DNA of 64,000 nt. Source: Syntrophobacterales bacterium. Its GTDB lineage: Bacteria > Desulfobacterota > Desulfobaccia > Desulfobaccales > 0-14-0-80-60-11. The notes below the pieces were generated by a model. The model did no database searches, was not told where the DNA came from, and worked only from the letters and a program-made list of their open reading frames with translations. This document shows, piece after piece, positions 36,059 through 44,565 of this stretch. The position numbers were made by a program, and so were the translations under genes. Location: NCBI GenBank assembly GCA_020060385.1, contig JAGVAH010000082.1, forward strand, positions 62,001 through 126,000, read 5' to 3'. Position 1 is the stretch's first letter; the number at the start of each line of letters is the position of its first letter.

Positions 36059-37129
36059 ATGAGATACCGCCTGCTTGCCGGCGCCATCAGTCTTGCCTTC
36101 CTGTTGGCAGCCGCAGCCGGTCTAGTGCCTGGCCACGGTGCTAGTCCCGAAGGACCCTTGGCCTCCGGCCACTCCTCCCTGCATGTCCAAGAAAAACTCA
36201 TGAACTGGGACATCATCTTCCTTCAAGCGCGGATCTACCTCGGTCGCTTACCAGCGATCATGCCCGGAAGCGAGGCCGACACCCCGGAGCGGGTGGCCCT
36301 CGGGAAAAAGCTTTACTTTGATCGATGCATCTCCATTAACAAGAATAAGTCCTGTCACGATTGTCATCTCCTTACCCAAGGCCGTGCCGGCGCGGATGTC
36401 ACTCCCACTTCCCAGGGGGCCACGGGCATCTCCGGGAAACGGAACGCCCCCACGGTCATTAACGCCGGCTTCCAGTTTACTCAGTTCTGGGACGGACGCG
36501 CCCATGACCTAATGGAACAGGCCAAGGGCCCGATCCTCAACCCCATTGAAATGGCCCTTAGAACCCCGGAAGAAGTAATCGGGTGCCTGCGGAAGGAAAA
36601 AGGTTATTTTGAAGCCTTCCGCCGGGCCTTTCCCGGGGACTCTGATCCCGTCAGCTTCGATAATTTGGCTAGAGCCATCGCCGCGTTCGAGCGCACCCTG
36701 GTTGCGCCTGGACGCTTTGACCGATTGCTGGACGGCCAAAAAAACGCCCTGAGCTCTCAAGAAAAACGGGGCCTCACCAAGTTTATCCAATACCACTGCG
36801 TCGAATGTCACGGCGGCGTCACCGTCGGGGGCCAGCTCTATAAGATCATCGGTCTGAGACGCCCGTATAGTGGTACGGACGATTTGGGCCGCTACGAGAT
36901 CACCCAGAAGGTCGAGGACCGCTTCGTTTTCAAAGTTCCCATGCTGCGCAACGTCACCCGCACCGCGCCTTATTTTAACGCGGGCCAGGTCTTTACTCTC
37001 GAAGAGGCGGTAACCTTGATGGCCTGGCATCAACTGGACCGCCGCCTCACTGCCGGCGACATCACTGATCTCATCGCTTTTCTAAGGACACTGGAAGGCA
37101 ATCCCCCCCGGGTCGAGGAACCGCACTGA
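36059..37129 (+). CDS. Di-haem cytochrome c peroxidase (MauG/CCP family)
   Basis: 356 residues. Signal peptide at the N-terminus (AGAISLAFLLAAAAG). Two haem c motifs, CHDCH (about residue 99) and CVECH (about residue 248), plus family blocks ALGKKLYFDRCISINKNKSC, RNAPTVINAGFQFTQFWDGR and MLRNVTRTAPYFNAGQVFTL. It reduces H2O2 in the periplasm with electrons from cytochrome c, consistent with an organism that meets oxygen. It lies between the NosL-like protein and the metal-efflux genes, all on the plus strand. Confidence 0.93.
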   Translation: MRYRLLAGAISLAFLLAAAAGLVPGHGASPEGPLASGHSSLHVQEKLMNWDIIFLQARIYLGRLPAIMPGSEADTPERVALGKKLYFDRCISINKNKSCHDCHLLTQGRAGADVTPTSQGATGISGKRNAPTVINAGFQFTQFWDGRAHDLMEQAKGPILNPIEMALRTPEEVIGCLRKEKGYFEAFRRAFPGDSDPVSFDNLARAIAAFERTLVAPGRFDRLLDGQKNALSSQEKRGLTKFIQYHCVECHGGVTVGGQLYKIIGLRRPYSGTDDLGRYEITQKVEDRFVFKVPMLRNVTRTAPYFNAGQVFTLEEAVTLMAWHQLDRRLTAGDITDLIAFLRTLEGNPPRVEEPH

Positions 37130-37225
37130 GATTTGTGGGTGGAGTAATCATCCCTGGCCTCTATCAAGCGCACTTCTTTTCCTTTGATTGCAAATAGGTA
37201 TGAGGACTGATTACCAAATAAACGC

Positions 37226-37253
37226 TTGACTTCCCGTTAGATATGGATAATAT
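37226..37253 (+). promoter_or_regulatory. Promoter before a Cys-rich exported protein
   Basis: TTGACT at 37226-37231 and TAATAT at 37248-37253, spacer 16 bp. The ATG at 37263 is 9 bp beyond the -10 box, so the leader would be only a few bases long. No ribosome binding site is visible, consistent with a leaderless mRNA. Confidence 0.5.
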
Positions 37254-37262
37254 TTTGTGTAT

Positions 37263-37646
37263 ATGAAAAGGGCCGCAACTTCTCTCCTGTTGATATTCGC
37301 CCTCATTCTCGGTACGGTTTTCTCGCTGCCGGGGGTCGGCCCCCCGGAGAGAGACGCGCCGGCGCCCGGATGCCATTGCTGCTGTCCGGAGCAAACCTCT
37401 GCTGGCGGGTCCTGCTCCGATTGCCAGCCTTCTGGGCCCGGCCCCTGCGGCCCGTCCGGCCCCGGCGGTTTTTTTGCCTGCCACTGCAGTGCCGGCAGTT
37501 GGGCTTGCCTTTCCCCGCCCCCGGTTAATAACCCCACCTGGCAGATTTCCCCTTACTGCCCGGTGATGGTCACAGTTTTTTCCCAAGCCTTTCCCCCCAA
37601 CATCTTCCACCCCCCCGAGGCCCTTTCCCTTTCCACCTCCGGGTGA
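37263..37646 (+). CDS. Cys/Pro/Gly-rich exported protein, possible metal-efflux accessory
   Basis: 127 residues. Signal-like N-terminus MKRAATSLLLIFALILGTVF, then many cysteines (GCHCCCPEQTSAGGSCSDC, FFACHCSAGSWACL) and a C-terminal NIFHPPEA. A short protein ending IFHPP(E/R)A with Cys/His clusters is a recurring uncharacterised companion of CusCBA/CzcCBA operons; I infer a periplasmic metal-binding role. An in-frame GTG lies 6 nt upstream, but the ATG gives the better signal peptide. Confidence 0.6.
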   Translation: MKRAATSLLLIFALILGTVFSLPGVGPPERDAPAPGCHCCCPEQTSAGGSCSDCQPSGPGPCGPSGPGGFFACHCSAGSWACLSPPPVNNPTWQISPYCPVMVTVFSQAFPPNIFHPPEALSLSTSG

Positions 37647-37960
37647 TTTACCCGTCCCGGTCTCTTGCTGATTCCAGTCTGGCAGGAACGATGGAGTCCC
37701 TTGCCTGGGGAGCGCTAGGCCATTGAGGCCTTACCTGGGCCCTGGCTCTGATCCAGGGCTGCCTTCGAAGTAGCCTGTTTACCTAAAGACTGGCGGTTCT
37801 CCGGGTTTTACCGGCAAGGGCCCGGAGAGCATTGGCTGCGGCTGCGGCCGGCAAAAATCCTCATGGGAAAATTCCGGCCCACTAACCAAACACTAATCCC
37901 GGGATTCTGGAACCCAGGGTCCCTAGAATTAGGGAGATTTTCTTTACAGGAGATGCAATC
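37647..37960. other. Intergenic region with hairpin, no gene seen
   Basis: 314 bp, GC-rich. It includes TCTCCGGG...CCCGGAGA (about 37798-37830), an 8-bp stem, and other short inverted repeats. The ribosome binding site of the next gene (ACAGGAGA) is at its end. Confidence 0.4.
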
Positions 37961-38227
37961 ATGAAAAAAGTGTTTATCTTGATACTGGCTTTATCCCTGG
38001 CCGGCGCGGGCTGGGCCGCGGAGAAGCCGGCTCCGGGACCAGCCCCGGCCCTCTGCCCGGTCATGGGGGGCAAGGCCGACCCCAATATCCATGCGGACTG
38101 CCAGGGGCAGCGGGTTAACTTCTGTTGCCAGGGCTGTCCGGTGCTCTTCCAGAAAGACCCGGATAAGTGCCTGCATAAGGGAAAAGAACAGCAGACTGCT
38201 CCACCCCCGGGGGCTGTGGGCAAGTAA
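37961..38227 (+). CDS. Exported YHS-like metal-binding protein
   Basis: 88 residues. Signal peptide (VFILILALSLAGAGWAA) followed by a single YHS/TRASH-like module: ALCPVMGGKADPNIHADCQG, then VNFCCQGCPVLFQKDPDKCL. The CPVMGG and FCCxGC cysteines are the likely copper ligands. It sits just upstream of the tripartite pump and may be a periplasmic metallochaperone. A CCCAGG/CCTGGG hairpin follows its stop (38240-38263). Confidence 0.8.
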   Translation: MKKVFILILALSLAGAGWAAEKPAPGPAPALCPVMGGKADPNIHADCQGQRVNFCCQGCPVLFQKDPDKCLHKGKEQQTAPPPGAVGK

Positions 38228-38329
38228 GATGGCGGCCTCCCAGGAAGGGCTTTTAACAGCCTGGGAAAACTTGTTTTATGACGATGGCGTGCTTATGGTA
38301 ATAAATATTTCTTGAGGGCAGGAGGAGAG

Positions 38330-39655
38330 ATGGCTTACCCCTGGCGAATCTTTCAAGGATTACTGCTCCTGGTTCTGTGTCTGGGCCTGACTCTCCTCTT
38401 GCCTCCGCATTTACAGGCCCAAAACCAGGGGAATCTGCCCCCGGATCTACAGGCCTTCATTGCCGAGGCCCTGAAGGCCAACCCGGAAATCAAACAGAGG
38501 GCCCAGTTGAAGGCCGCGGCCCAGGAGGCCGTCCAGCCTGCCGGGGCCCTGGATGATCCCAAGCTGGCGGTGAACATCGCCAACCTGCCGGTGGACACCT
38601 GGAGCTTCGCCCAGGAGCCCATGACCCAGAAACAGTTCGGCCTGTCCCAAAAGATCCCCTTTCCCGGAAAAAGGCGTCTGCGTTCGGAGGTGGCCGAGGA
38701 ACAGGCCAAATCGGAAGGATTCTCCTACCGGGACAAGCGCAACGAGATCAGGGCCCTGGTCATCCAGAAATACTGGGGCCTGGCCCTGGCCTATACCGGT
38801 TATGACATCACCCAGAGAAACAAACAATTTTGGGAGCAGGTGGTGCAGGTGGCGGAAACCCGCTACGGCGTGGGTCTGGGCCGCCAGGCGGAAGTCCTCC
38901 AGGCCCAGGTGGAGTTGGGCAACTATTTAAACCGCCTCCTTGATTGGCGCCAGCGCCAGGAATCGGTGCAGGCCGATCTCAATGCTCTGCGCTCCAAACC
39001 GCCCCAGGAAACCATTGCCAAGCCCCAACCCTTGCGCTCCAGCCCCTTCAGGCTCAACCTGGAGCAGTTGCTGACCCAGGCCCGGTCCCGGCCCGGGCTG
39101 GAAGCCATCAAGAGCTTGATAAACAAGCAGGAAAAGGCCGTGGATCTGGCCCGCAAGGAGTATTTCCCGGACGTCACCATCGGCGTGACTTACGGGTTCC
39201 GGGAGTCCCTGGACCCCCCGGTCAACAAGACCCAGGCCGACTTTTTCAGCACCTCCATCATCTTCGACCTGCCCATCTGGTACGGCTCCAAGATCAAGCC
39301 CAAGATCCGGGAACAGATACAGCGGCAAGGCGCGGCCCGGGACGCTTACCGGTCCGCCTGGGACAGACTGGCCGCGGCCGTCAAGGACCGCTACGCCAAA
39401 CTGGCACGCCTGAGCCATCAGATCACCCTCTACGAACAGGGCATCATCCCCCAGGCCAAGCAGGCCGCAGCCGCGGCCCTGGCCGATTACTCGGTGGGCC
39501 GCCTGGACTTTGCCCGCCTCTACCAGAACCAGATCGCGGCTTACAACGCGGAGCTGGCATTACAGGATTATCTCAAGGAATATGAGGAAAACTGGGCTGA
39601 ACTGGAGTGGCTGGTGGGTCAGGAGCTGCCCCGGGTGCCCGGAGGTAAGAAATGA
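38330..39655 (+). CDS. Outer membrane efflux protein (TolC/CusC family)
   Basis: 441 residues. Signal peptide (LLLLVLCLGLTLLLPPHLQA) and the paired long helices of the outer-membrane efflux protein fold: ALKANPEIKQRAQLKAAAQE, ALDDPKLAVNIANLP, LSQKIPFPGKRRLRSE, and the second repeat with VTIGVTYGFRES and IIFDLPIWYGSK. A TTG 18 bp upstream is in frame, but AGGAGG at 38320-38325 selects the ATG at 38330. First gene of the pump operon; overlaps the adaptor gene by ATGA. Confidence 0.93.
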   Translation: MAYPWRIFQGLLLLVLCLGLTLLLPPHLQAQNQGNLPPDLQAFIAEALKANPEIKQRAQLKAAAQEAVQPAGALDDPKLAVNIANLPVDTWSFAQEPMTQKQFGLSQKIPFPGKRRLRSEVAEEQAKSEGFSYRDKRNEIRALVIQKYWGLALAYTGYDITQRNKQFWEQVVQVAETRYGVGLGRQAEVLQAQVELGNYLNRLLDWRQRQESVQADLNALRSKPPQETIAKPQPLRSSPFRLNLEQLLTQARSRPGLEAIKSLINKQEKAVDLARKEYFPDVTIGVTYGFRESLDPPVNKTQADFFSTSIIFDLPIWYGSKIKPKIREQIQRQGAARDAYRSAWDRLAAAVKDRYAKLARLSHQITLYEQGIIPQAKQAAAAALADYSVGRLDFARLYQNQIAAYNAELALQDYLKEYEENWAELEWLVGQELPRVPGGKK

Positions 39656-41313
39656 TTCCTTCCCCTCGTCGTTACCTGGTGTGGGGCCTGGCGCTGGGAA
39701 TTCTCCTCTGCCTGTTGGCCGCGGGGGGGTTATACCTGTCCGGCTACCATCTTCTGAACGTGGCCCAACTGGCCCCCTCTCCGGCGGAGACAACCGGGGC
39801 CCAAAAGCCTTTGTGCTACGTCTCCCCGAAAAATCCCAGTTACATCCGCTTCGCACCCGGCAAAGATGAGCAGGGGAACGAACTGGTGCCGGTCTATCCC
39901 GCGGCTGGACTCCCCACGGCCGCGGCTGCCAGGGGAGAGGCAAAAAAACAACTTTGGCGCTGCCCCATGCATCCGGAAGTAATCCGGGATAAACCCAGCA
40001 AATGCCCCATCTGCGGGATGGACCTGGTGCCCGTGCCAAGCACGGAGGCCCCCGGGGCCGCGGCCCCCGCCGCCAAAAAAGAGCGGAAGATCAAATATTG
40101 GGTTTCCCCCATGGACCCGGGCTATGTCAGTGACAAGCCGGGCAAGGCCCCCTGCGGCATGGACCTGGTGCCGGTTTATGAGGATGCCGCGGAGGCTGGA
40201 GCCACCCCCGGGGCCATCGCCGTCTCCCCCGCCACCGTCCAGTCCATGGGGGTCAGGACCGCCAAGGTGGAGGTCCGCCCCCTGTCCCGGGACACCATTA
40301 CCGTGGGCCGGGTAACCTTTGACGAGCGCCGCCTGGCCACCATCACCACCAAAGTGAACGGCTGGGTGGAGCGCCTTTACGTCAACGCCACCGGCGACCC
40401 AGTGCGCAAGGGCCAGACCCTTCTTTCCATCTATAGCCCGGAGTTGGTCTCCGCCCAGGAAGAGTACCTCCTGGCCCTGAAGAATTACCGGAACATGGCC
40501 AAAAGCCAGGTAGCGGAGATGGCGGACGGGGCCAAACGACTACTGGAAGCCTCCCAGCGCCGCCTGTCTTATTTCGATATCACCCCCGGGCAGATTGAGA
40601 CCCTGAAAAGAACCGGAGAAGTGAAAAAGAACCTGGTCCTGATCTCCCCGGCCAACGGCATCGTCACCAAGCGCCTGGTGACCCAGGGCATGTACGTGCA
40701 GATGAACACCCCCCTGCTGGAAGTGGCGGACCTGTCCACCGTCTGGGTGGACGCGGACATCTACCAGTATGAACTCCCCTGGATCAAGGTGGGACAAGCG
40801 GTGGAGATGTCCCTGGACTACCTGCCCGGGGAGACCTTCTCCGGGACCATTGACTATATTTATCCCTATCTCAAGGAAGCCACCCGCACCGCCAGGGTGC
40901 GCCTGCGCTTCCCCAACCCCCAGCTTAAACTGAAGCCGGAAATGTTCGCCCAGGTCAAAATCAAATCCCCGGTGACCAAGGAGGCGGTGGTGGTGCCCAC
41001 AGAGGCGGTCCTGGACACCGGCCTCAAGCAGCACGTCTTCATCGCCCTGGGGGGAGGCAAGTTCGAGCCCCGGGAAGTGAAACTGGGGGTCTACGGGGAC
41101 GGCAACCAGGTCCGGGAAGTGGTCTCCGGCCTCAAAGGGGGCGAAGAAGTGGTCACCTCCGCCCAATTCCTCCTGGACTCCGAATCCCGTTTCCGGGAGG
41201 CGGTGGCCCAAATGCTCCAGGCCGCGGACAAGGAACCGGAAAAAGTCCCGGGAGCCCCCAAGGAACAGGCCCCTGCGCCGCCGGCGCCCATGCCCCCCGG
41301 CCATAAACATTAG
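39652..41313 (+). CDS. RND periplasmic adaptor with heavy-metal-binding repeats (CusB type)
   Basis: 553 residues. One N-terminal membrane or signal segment (LVWGLALGILLCLLAAGG). Three consecutive heavy-metal-binding modules follow: a degenerate one (LCYVSPKNPSYIRFAPG), a complete one (CPMHPEVIRDKPSKCPICGM, from about residue 104) and a partial one (YWVSPMDPGYVSDKPGKAPC). Then comes the membrane-fusion fold: RLATITTKVNGWVERLYVN, alpha-hairpin, ISPANGIVTKRLVTQGMYV and TEAVLDTGLKQHVFIALGGG. It couples the RND pump to the TolC-like channel and presents metal from the periplasm. ATGA overlap with the channel gene. Confidence 0.95.
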   Translation: MIPSPRRYLVWGLALGILLCLLAAGGLYLSGYHLLNVAQLAPSPAETTGAQKPLCYVSPKNPSYIRFAPGKDEQGNELVPVYPAAGLPTAAAARGEAKKQLWRCPMHPEVIRDKPSKCPICGMDLVPVPSTEAPGAAAPAAKKERKIKYWVSPMDPGYVSDKPGKAPCGMDLVPVYEDAAEAGATPGAIAVSPATVQSMGVRTAKVEVRPLSRDTITVGRVTFDERRLATITTKVNGWVERLYVNATGDPVRKGQTLLSIYSPELVSAQEEYLLALKNYRNMAKSQVAEMADGAKRLLEASQRRLSYFDITPGQIETLKRTGEVKKNLVLISPANGIVTKRLVTQGMYVQMNTPLLEVADLSTVWVDADIYQYELPWIKVGQAVEMSLDYLPGETFSGTIDYIYPYLKEATRTARVRLRFPNPQLKLKPEMFAQVKIKSPVTKEAVVVPTEAVLDTGLKQHVFIALGGGKFEPREVKLGVYGDGNQVREVVSGLKGGEEVVTSAQFLLDSESRFREAVAQMLQAADKEPEKVPGAPKEQAPAPPAPMPPGHKH

Positions 41314-41330
41314 TGAGCGTTTCCTGAGCC

Positions 41331-44300
41331 ATGGTCGCCAAATTCATTGAAACCTGCGTCCGCAACCGGGTCCTAGTCCTCCTTATCTGGATCCTCATCA
41401 CCGCCTGGGGCTTCTATGCCGCCTATAACCTGCCGGTGGACGCCATCCCCGACCTCTCCGACGTCCAGGTGATCATTTCCACGGATTACCCGGGCCAGGC
41501 CCCCCTGGTGGTGGAAGACCAGGTGACCTATCCCCTCACCACCGCCATGCTGGCCGTGCCCGGGGCCAAGGTGGTCCGGGGCTACTCCATGTTCTCCCTC
41601 TCCCTGGTTTACGTGATCTTCGAGGACGGCACCGACATCTACTGGGCCCGGTCCCGGGTCCTGGAATACCTGAATTTCATCCGGGGCAAACTGCCGGCCA
41701 ACGTCAATCCCTCCCTGGGCCCGGACGCCACCGGCGTGGGCTGGATCTATGAATACGTCCTGGAGGACCCCACCGGCAAATACGATCTGGCCCAACTGCG
41801 AAGCATTCAGGACTGGTATCTGCGCTACCAGTTGCAGACAGTGCCGGGGGTGGCGGAAGTCGCGTCCATCGGCGGTTTCGTCAAGCAATACCAGGTGGTG
41901 GTGGACCCCAATACCCTGGCCTCGTACGGTATTCCCCTGGGCAAGGTGAGTCAGGCCATCAAGATGTCCAACCAGGACGTGGGGGGCCGGGTCATTGAGA
42001 AGGCCGAAACCGAGTACATGGTCCGGGGCCTGGGTTACATCAAGAGCAAGGCGGACGTGGAAAACATCGTGGTGGGCACCGACGGCCGGGGCACCCCCGT
42101 CCTCATCAAAGACGTGGCCCTGGTGCGCCTGGGACCGGAAATGCGCCGGGGGGTGGCTGAAGCCAACGGTGAAGGCGAAGTGGTGGGCGGCATCGTCATC
42201 ATGCGCCACGGCAAAAACGCCAAAGAGATCATCCAACTGGTCAAGGACAAGTTGGAGGAACTCAAGGGGGGGCTGCCCCCCGGGGTGCGCATCGTGCCCG
42301 CGTATGACCGCTCCGGGTTGATCGACCGGGCCATCGACACCCTGAAAGAGGCCATTTACGAAGAAATCGCCATTGTCGCCCTGATTACCGTCCTGTTCCT
42401 CCTGCACCTCCGGAGCGCGTTTGTGGCCATCATCAGCCTGCCTCTGGGGGTCCTGATCTCCTTTATCCTGCAATACCAGTTCAACATTACGGCCAACATC
42501 CTCAGCCTGGCGGGCATCGCCATCGCCATCGGCGACATGGTGGACGCCTCCGTGGTCATGGTGGAGGACGCGCACAAGAAAATCGAGCACGCACCCCCGG
42601 GCGCAGCCCGGGACCCCCTGATCCTGGACGCGGCCAAGGAGGTGGGCCCTTCCCTGTTCTTCGCCCTGCTGGTGATCACGGTCTCTTTCCTGCCCATTTT
42701 TGCGCTGGAGGGGGAAAGCGGCCGGCTCTTCAAACCCCTGGCCTTCACCAAGACCTTTGCCATGGCCGGGGCCTCCATCCTGGCCATCACCCTGATACCC
42801 ATCCTGATGCTTTATTTTATCCGGGGGAGAATCCTGCCGGAGTCCAAAAACCCCCTGTCCCGGTTCACCATCGCCATCTATGAGCCGGCCTTGCGGGTGG
42901 TGATGCGCTTTCCCTATACCGCCATTATCCTGGCCGTGGTCCTGATTGTGGTCACCATTTATCCCTTTTCCAAGCTGGGCTCGGAGTTCATGCCGCCCCT
43001 GGATGAAGGGGACCTGCTCTATATGCCCACCACCTATCCGGGGATTTCCGTCACCCAGGCGAAAAATCTGCTCCAGCAGACCGACCGCATCATCCGCACC
43101 TTTCCCGAGGTGGATTACGTCTTCGGCAAGGTGGGGCGGGCGGAGACCGCCACCGACCCCGCGCCCCTGAGCATGATCGAGACCACCATCCGCCTCAAGG
43201 ACCGCAAACACTGGCGTCCGGGCATGACCACAGAGAAACTCATCCGGGAACTGGACGAGGCGGTCAAATTTCCGGGCCTGGCCAACTCCTGGGGTTATCC
43301 CATCAAGATCCGCATCGACATGCTTTCCACGGGCATCAAAACCCCCGTGGGCATCAAATTGCTGGGTAATGACCTGGAGGTTCTGAGCCGCCTGGGGACC
43401 GAGGTGGAAGCTATTCTTAAGCAAGTGCCGGGCACTGCCAGCGTCTTTGCGGAGCGCACCACCGGCGGCTATTACCTGGACATCGATATCAAGCGCCCGG
43501 AGGCCGCGCGCTACGGCCTGAACGTAGGCAATATTCAGGAGGTGATTACCAGCGCCCTGGGCGGGGCCAACATCACCCAGACCGTGGAGGGTCTGGAGCG
43601 TTACCCCGTTAACCTGCGCTACTTTGAGGACTTCCGGCAGAACCTGCCGGCCTTGCGCCGGGTCCTCATTCCCACCCCCAACGGTCCGCCGGTGCCCCTG
43701 GAACAGGTGGCCGACATCAGGGTTCACCAGGGGCCGGACATGGTCAAGAGCGAAGGGTCCCGGCGCACCGCCTGGATTTTCGTGGACATCCGGGATATCG
43801 ACCTGGGAACTTACGTGGAAAAAGCCCAGGCGGCCATTAAGGCCCACTTAAAGCTGCCCCCGGGCTACAACCTGATCTGGAGCGGGCAATTCGAGTACCT
43901 GGAACGGGCGAGGAAACGGCTGCAGATAGTCATTCCCATCACCATCGTCCTGGTCTTCATGCTCCTCTATCTGAGCACCAGGTCCCTGGTGAAGGTCTCC
44001 ATCATCCTCCTGGCGGTGCCCTTTTCCCTGATCGGGGCCATCTGGCTCCTCTGGTGGCTGGACTACAATCTGAGCGTGGGCGTCATCGTGGGCATCATCG
44101 CCTTGGCGGGCCTGGACGCGGAAACCGGGTCCATCATGCTGCTTTATCTTGATATTTCCCATGACGAACGCAAAGAGCAGGGGCTGCTGAAAACCTATGA
44201 CGACCTGAAAGAAGCGGTGATGCACGGCGCGGTCCAGAGGCTGCGGCCCAAGATGATGACTATCCTGGCCAACATCTTCGGCCTCTTCCCGGTGATGTGG

Positions 44301-44459
44301 GCCACCGGCACCGGCGCGGAAGTGGCCAAACGCATCGCCGCGCCCATGGTGGGCGGGGTCGCCACCTCCTTTCTCATGGAACTGCTCATCTATCCCGCCA
44401 TTTACCTCTTGTGGAAATGGCACTTTGAGGTGAAGAAAGCAAAATTGCCGGCTGCCTGA
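41331..44459 (+). CDS. Heavy-metal efflux RND pump (CusA/CzcA family)
   Basis: 1042 residues, full length. Twelve membrane segments are expected; clear features are DLSDVQVIISTDYPGQAPLV, GYSMFSLSLVYVIFEDGTDI, the central GIAIAIGDMVDASVVMVEDA (acidic residues of proton relay in TM4) and GIIALAGLDAETGSIMLLYL in the second half. The family exports Cu(I)/Ag(I) or Zn/Co/Cd using the proton gradient. The copper-type adaptor and flanking copper-binding proteins favour Cu(I)/Ag(I), by inference. Confidence 0.95.
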   Translation: MVAKFIETCVRNRVLVLLIWILITAWGFYAAYNLPVDAIPDLSDVQVIISTDYPGQAPLVVEDQVTYPLTTAMLAVPGAKVVRGYSMFSLSLVYVIFEDGTDIYWARSRVLEYLNFIRGKLPANVNPSLGPDATGVGWIYEYVLEDPTGKYDLAQLRSIQDWYLRYQLQTVPGVAEVASIGGFVKQYQVVVDPNTLASYGIPLGKVSQAIKMSNQDVGGRVIEKAETEYMVRGLGYIKSKADVENIVVGTDGRGTPVLIKDVALVRLGPEMRRGVAEANGEGEVVGGIVIMRHGKNAKEIIQLVKDKLEELKGGLPPGVRIVPAYDRSGLIDRAIDTLKEAIYEEIAIVALITVLFLLHLRSAFVAIISLPLGVLISFILQYQFNITANILSLAGIAIAIGDMVDASVVMVEDAHKKIEHAPPGAARDPLILDAAKEVGPSLFFALLVITVSFLPIFALEGESGRLFKPLAFTKTFAMAGASILAITLIPILMLYFIRGRILPESKNPLSRFTIAIYEPALRVVMRFPYTAIILAVVLIVVTIYPFSKLGSEFMPPLDEGDLLYMPTTYPGISVTQAKNLLQQTDRIIRTFPEVDYVFGKVGRAETATDPAPLSMIETTIRLKDRKHWRPGMTTEKLIRELDEAVKFPGLANSWGYPIKIRIDMLSTGIKTPVGIKLLGNDLEVLSRLGTEVEAILKQVPGTASVFAERTTGGYYLDIDIKRPEAARYGLNVGNIQEVITSALGGANITQTVEGLERYPVNLRYFEDFRQNLPALRRVLIPTPNGPPVPLEQVADIRVHQGPDMVKSEGSRRTAWIFVDIRDIDLGTYVEKAQAAIKAHLKLPPGYNLIWSGQFEYLERARKRLQIVIPITIVLVFMLLYLSTRSLVKVSIILLAVPFSLIGAIWLLWWLDYNLSVGVIVGIIALAGLDAETGSIMLLYLDISHDERKEQGLLKTYDDLKEAVMHGAVQRLRPKMMTILANIFGLFPVMWATGTGAEVAKRIAAPMVGGVATSFLMELLIYPAIYLLWKWHFEVKKAKLPAA

Positions 44460-44515
44460 GCAGGGGGCTGCCAGCGCCACTTACCATTGATTATTATTCT
44501 TGATTTATCGATAGT

Positions 44516-44521
44516 TATAAT
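44516..44521 (+). promoter_or_regulatory. Possible -10 element
   Basis: TATAAT in an AT-rich 106-bp gap, 50 bp before the next ATG. No good -35 at the right distance; offered only as a likely promoter location. Confidence 0.3.
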
Positions 44522-44565
44522 ACATTATTAATAGTCTTTCTTAACTTTTATTCAGGTGCAGACCC

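Noticed and set aside
41373..43847. 824-codon open frame opposite the RND pump
   Set aside because: Antisense shadow with no domain; the pump is unmistakable.
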